DNA of 14,679 nucleotides from JAWLCQ01 sp041687095 (GTDB taxonomy: Bacteria; Planctomycetota; Phycisphaerae; SM23-33), in assembly GCA_041687095.1 (NCBI GenBank), contig JAWLCQ010000128.1, positions 1 to 14,679 of the forward strand, read 5' to 3'. Numbering within the stretch: position 1 is the stretch's first letter; the number at the start of each line of letters is the position of its first letter. This document shows positions 12,871-14,679 of the stretch, in pieces. The position numbers and the translations under genes were made by a program. The notes below the pieces were generated by a model. That model had not been told where the DNA came from, made no database searches, and saw nothing but the letters and a program-made list of their open reading frames with translations.

Positions 12871-13099
12871 GTAGTCTCGGGTCGGGCCCGTCCAGCAGGG
12901 CGGCCCGTTTCGCGCGAGAGGCTTACCAGGAAGAGGGGGAACGCGGGTCAGAAGTGCCCGGGAGTCCCACCGGTCGGCCTGGTGGGATCGGATTGGCTGC
13001 ATCCGTCCTTTGGGGTTTCGCATGATGCTTTGGTTTCGGTATCGGCTTTTGGTTGTCGAATCAGGTTGTATTGCTTCAAGGACCGACCCGGGCCCAGGT

Positions 13100-13774
13100 T
13101 CAGGCGATCGGGTTCGGCGTGGCCTCGTTCGGTTCGGGCTGGGGGGCGGCGTCGGGCGGCGGGGGGGCGGCGTCCGCGTCCATCGGGCCCATCGCGCCTG
13201 CCTCGGAGGGCGGGGCCTCGGGGATCGCCGGGGCATCCAGCAGGGCCCGCACCTGCTCCGCCGCGGCCGTCACCGGCCCGGTCGTCAGCATGGGCGTGGC
13301 CTCGATGTTCTCGGCCTCCAGCATTCGCACGAGCCGCTGCAGGGAGGCGAGGATCAGGGTCTGCTCCCAGTCCTGCAACTGCCCGAACGTCTCGGCAAAG
13401 CTCTCGTGCAGCAGCGACGGGGGGGCCAGCATGACCTCGCGGCCGGCGTCGGTGAGGGAGACCAGAACTTGGCGCTTGTCCACCTCGCTCCGCTGCCTTC
13501 GCACAAAGTTGCGCCGCTCCAGGCGGTCGAGGATCCCCGTCACGGTGGCCTGCGTCAGCAGAATGCCCCGGGCGATCTTCCCGACGGAGACCGCTCCGTC
13601 GCGGGGGATCTGCTTCAGGACCGCAAGTTGCGGCCCCGTCAGGCCATAGCGATTGACCAGGAACCGCGAATGCAGATCGATCGCCCGGATGATGCGGCGA
13701 AGCGCCACCATCACCTGCTCCACGATTCCCCCCTGCTGCAGGGGAGCCGGCTCGTCTGTGCTCTGCGGTTCCAT
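13100..13774 (-). CDS. MarR-family transcriptional regulator (CosR/EctR-like)
   Basis: 224 residues. A winged helix-turn-helix DNA-binding dimer is predicted: VALRRIIRAIDLHSRFLVNRYGLTGPQLAVLKQI forms the dimer and entry helices, VSVGKIARGILLTQATVTGILDRLERRNFVRR the recognition region, and RSEVDKRQVLVSLTDAG the wing. The RxIIRAIDLHSRxL...GLTGPQLAVL stretch resembles, from memory, the MarR subgroup containing CosR and EctR, which control ectoine, choline and betaine genes; this needs a tree. The last 60 or so residues are an Ala/Pro/Asp-rich tail not typical of MarR proteins. ATG 13774 is preferred; TTG at 13780 and a GTG within the IVEQV stretch are alternatives. The predicted -10 element is only nine bases upstream, pointing to a leaderless transcript. 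The gene heads the mttB-importer block on the same strand, so it is the obvious candidate regulator. Confidence 0.88.
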   Translation of the reverse strand: MEPQSTDEPAPLQQGGIVEQVMVALRRIIRAIDLHSRFLVNRYGLTGPQLAVLKQIPRDGAVSVGKIARGILLTQATVTGILDRLERRNFVRRQRSEVDKRQVLVSLTDAGREVMLAPPSLLHESFAETFGQLQDWEQTLILASLQRLVRMLEAENIEATPMLTTGPVTAAAEQVRALLDAPAIPEAPPSEAGAMGPMDADAAPPPPDAAPQPEPNEATPNPIA

Positions 13775-13783
13775 CTCCAAAAG

Positions 13784-13811
13784 AGTCTAACGCTTTGTGT
13801 GCAAATTACAA
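13784..13811 (-). promoter_or_regulatory. Predicted promoter of the marR-family gene
   Basis: On the minus strand, TTGTAA (13811-13806), a 16 bp spacer and TAGACT (13789-13784), followed nine bases later by ATG 13774. This is a reasonable sigma-70-type match in one of the few AT-rich patches of the window. Its position implies a start of transcription at or next to the start codon. Confidence 0.45.
13794..13805. promoter_or_regulatory. TTTG-N4-CAAA palindrome in the promoter spacer
   Basis: TTTGTGTGCAAA on the plus strand is an inverted repeat lying exactly between the predicted -10 and -35. Autorepression through such a site is common for MarR-family genes; binding here is inferred. Confidence 0.35.
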
Positions 13812-13871
13812 GAAAAACCTTTCGGCGATCCCGCTCCGTGAGCGCCCCTCTTTTCTAGAAACCGTTCCCGG

Positions 13872-13910
13872 GGCGCCACCTTCAAGCGGCGGGGTTCAGC
13901 CGCTTGGGAA
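13872..13910. repeat. REP-like palindrome, family B (copy 2, partial)
   Basis: Aligns with 7974-8012 at 33 of 39 positions. It keeps the stem AAGCGGC/GCCGCTT and the GCCACC lead, but the second half of the family B element (second inner stem and right arm) is missing. It may be a decayed or half copy. Confidence 0.75.
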
Positions 13911-14029
13911 TGGCCGTCCCAGGCCCCCCTCCGAGGAGCGGCGGATCGTGGCAAGGAGGGCGGACTGTCATGTGCGAGGGAACAGGGAAAGCTCGCGGGG
14001 TCCCAGGGCCATCGCAAAGCCCGGTTCGT

Positions 14030-14111
14030 CGGGTGCCACGGACCCGCAGAAGCCATGTTCCGCCGTGCGCTCGTGCGAGCACGGCTGCAAACAGCGCAGC
14101 CGTGGCACCCG
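14030..14111. repeat. REP-like palindrome, family C
   Basis: Outer arms CGGGTGCCACGG (14030-14041) and CCGTGGCACCCG (14100-14111) are perfect 12 bp inverted repeats. An inner stem ACGGCTGC (14081-14088), loop AAACAGC, GCAGCCGT (14096-14103) overlaps the right arm, so the element can adopt two alternative folds. The GGTGCCAC lead is shared with family B. Confidence 0.75.
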
Positions 14112-14183
14112 CGACTGTGAAGTTGCCATGACACTGGAAAGGCCCCAAGGCCAGAGGCTATCCAGGCAGTCCCAACGGTAGCG

Positions 14184-14199
14184 CGGCATCGCAATGCCG
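14184..14199. repeat. Small stem-loop CGGCAT/ATGCCG
   Basis: CGGCAT, loop CGCA, ATGCCG. Isolated 6 bp stem in non-coding sequence with no T-run; function unknown. Confidence 0.45.
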
Positions 14200-14537
14200 A
14201 GTGTTCCGGGAATTGGCGATTCTCCTGAATCCGCCCTGCGGGGGACGCCCATGGTTTCTCCATGACGCCCTCCCGGTGCCTCCCGTGCCCTAACCAATGC
14301 TCCCGCCGCAGGTTGTCCGCAATTCCACGGGGGAGCGGTGGCTCTGTGATGAAAAAAAACTTCCAAATTCCAAAATTAGGGGGCCGCTTTTGCGGACTTT
14401 TGGGCAGTGCTACTACTTAGGGGGGGACTGCTGTATGTCGCCGGCCGCCACGGGTTCGCAGAAGCCCGTTGTTCGACACATCAGGACGCCCTGGCGCCCG
14501 GCGGGTCTGCCTGTCGTTCCGGACAGTGAACTCCGAG

Positions 14538-14667
14538 AGTCCCGTAGGGAACTCCGGGCGTCCCGGCAGGGACGCGATTCCGGAGTCCCGGTAGGGACGG
14601 CTTGAGAATAGCCCAGCAGTTCACTGCTGGGTAACGGTCGCGCGGGAGTTTGAGCCCCGGCAGGGGC
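14538..14667. repeat. Cluster of GTCCC-GGNA-GGGAC mini-hairpins
   Basis: Four units share one plan: GTCCC-GTA-GGGAA (14539-14551), GCGTCCC-GGCA-GGGACGC (14558-14575), GTCCC-GGTA-GGGAC (14585-14598) and GCCCC-GGCA-GGGGC (14654-14667). In the last the stem base pair T-A is replaced by C-G on both sides. A different stem, CCCAGCAG-TTCA-CTGCTGGG (14612-14631), sits among them. Units three and four are both followed by TTGAG. Spacing of the first three is 21 and 25 bp. Confidence 0.8.
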
Positions 14668-14679
14668 GATTGAGGGATG

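Larger units (their letters stand above)
12740..13099. other. Leader region between the marR-family gene and the mttB pair, with hairpins
   Basis: No gene is supported in these 360 bp. In the direction of transcription they contain an AT-richer patch (about 13015-13085), a CCCACC/GGTGGG stem (12966-12986), a CGGGCC/GGCCCG stem (12883-12907) and a near-palindrome (12853-12870). A promoter for the mttB pair is expected here, but no convincing -35/-10 pair is visible. I could not match the folds to a cobalamin, SAM or glycine riboswitch. Confidence 0.6.
13812..14679. other. Long non-coding stretch at the right end
   Basis: About 870 bp without a credible gene: open frames on either strand have no family resemblance and run through palindromes. 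It contains REP-like elements (13872-13910, 14030-14111), small stems (14184-14199), an AT-rich patch (14347-14385) and a hairpin cluster (14538-14667). A gene may begin just beyond the right edge. Confidence 0.65.

Noticed and set aside
12740..13099. Cobalamin riboswitch upstream of the corrinoid-linked mttB genes
   Set aside because: I looked for the B12-box type GCCACTG and its flanking stems on the minus strand and did not find them; a covariance-model search would settle this.
13787..14263. Possible gene of 158 codons on the minus strand upstream of the regulator
   Set aside because: It reads through two REP-like palindromes and the regulator's promoter, and shows no family resemblance.
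14297..14605. Possible small gene of 102 codons on the plus strand at the right end
   Set aside because: It runs through the AT-rich patch and mini-hairpin repeats, has no ribosome binding site and its C-terminal half is translated repeat.
1..14679. tRNA or rRNA genes
   Set aside because: No cloverleaf with a TTCGA-type T-loop and no rRNA-like conserved block was noticed in the spacers; the cloverleaf-like folds seen are palindromic repeats.

Overview
This 14.7 kb window is very GC-rich and has the look of a planctomycete, perhaps a Phycisphaerae-like lineage. That assignment is inferred from composition, gene content and the density of palindromic and heptameric intergenic repeats; no marker gene fixes it. 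All ten recognised protein genes lie on the minus strand, so the window reads biologically from right to left. Apart from two coupled blocks, genes are separated by 160-870 bp spacers packed with short repeats.

The right end (about 13.8-14.7 kb) has no convincing gene. It holds REP-like palindromes, an AT-rich patch and a cluster of small GTCCC/GGGAC hairpins whose stems show compensatory changes. Next comes a MarR-family regulator (13100-13774), probably leaderless, with a palindrome inside its predicted promoter. A 360 bp leader with several hairpins then leads to two translationally coupled, diverged MttB-type (trimethylamine/glycine-betaine methyltransferase superfamily) genes (12739-9669). 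Neither has an in-frame amber codon, so both are non-pyrrolysine types. A snap-back element with 28 bp inverted ends separates them from a class I SAM-dependent methyltransferase of unknown substrate (9438-8104).

A cloverleaf-like palindrome follows, then an osmoprotectant (glycine betaine/choline-type) ABC importer: ATPase with a C-terminal CBS-like segment, permease, and substrate-binding protein. A roughly 200 bp MITE-like element lies between permease and binding protein and supplies the permease stop codon. The binding-protein gene is tightly packed with a MarC-family membrane protein and a glutamine-hydrolysing asparagine synthetase (asnB).

The left part holds a fumarylacetoacetate-hydrolase-family enzyme and scpB (chromosome segregation), each in repeat-rich surroundings. 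ScpB has a long acidic N-terminal extension and runs off the left edge through a polyproline/poly-G tract.

The 13.8-4.9 kb block can be read as an uptake-and-demethylation module for methylated amines or osmolytes: a MarR regulator resembling the osmolyte-responsive CosR/EctR type, two MttB paralogues, a methyltransferase and a betaine importer. No corrinoid protein, corrinoid reactivase or second-step methyltransferase is present, so the acceptor partners must be elsewhere or the MttB pair works differently. The second theme is the repeat landscape. At least five repeat families occupy nearly every spacer over about 100 bp, two heptamer arrays begin exactly at gene stop codons, and one palindrome lies in frame inside the ATPase gene.
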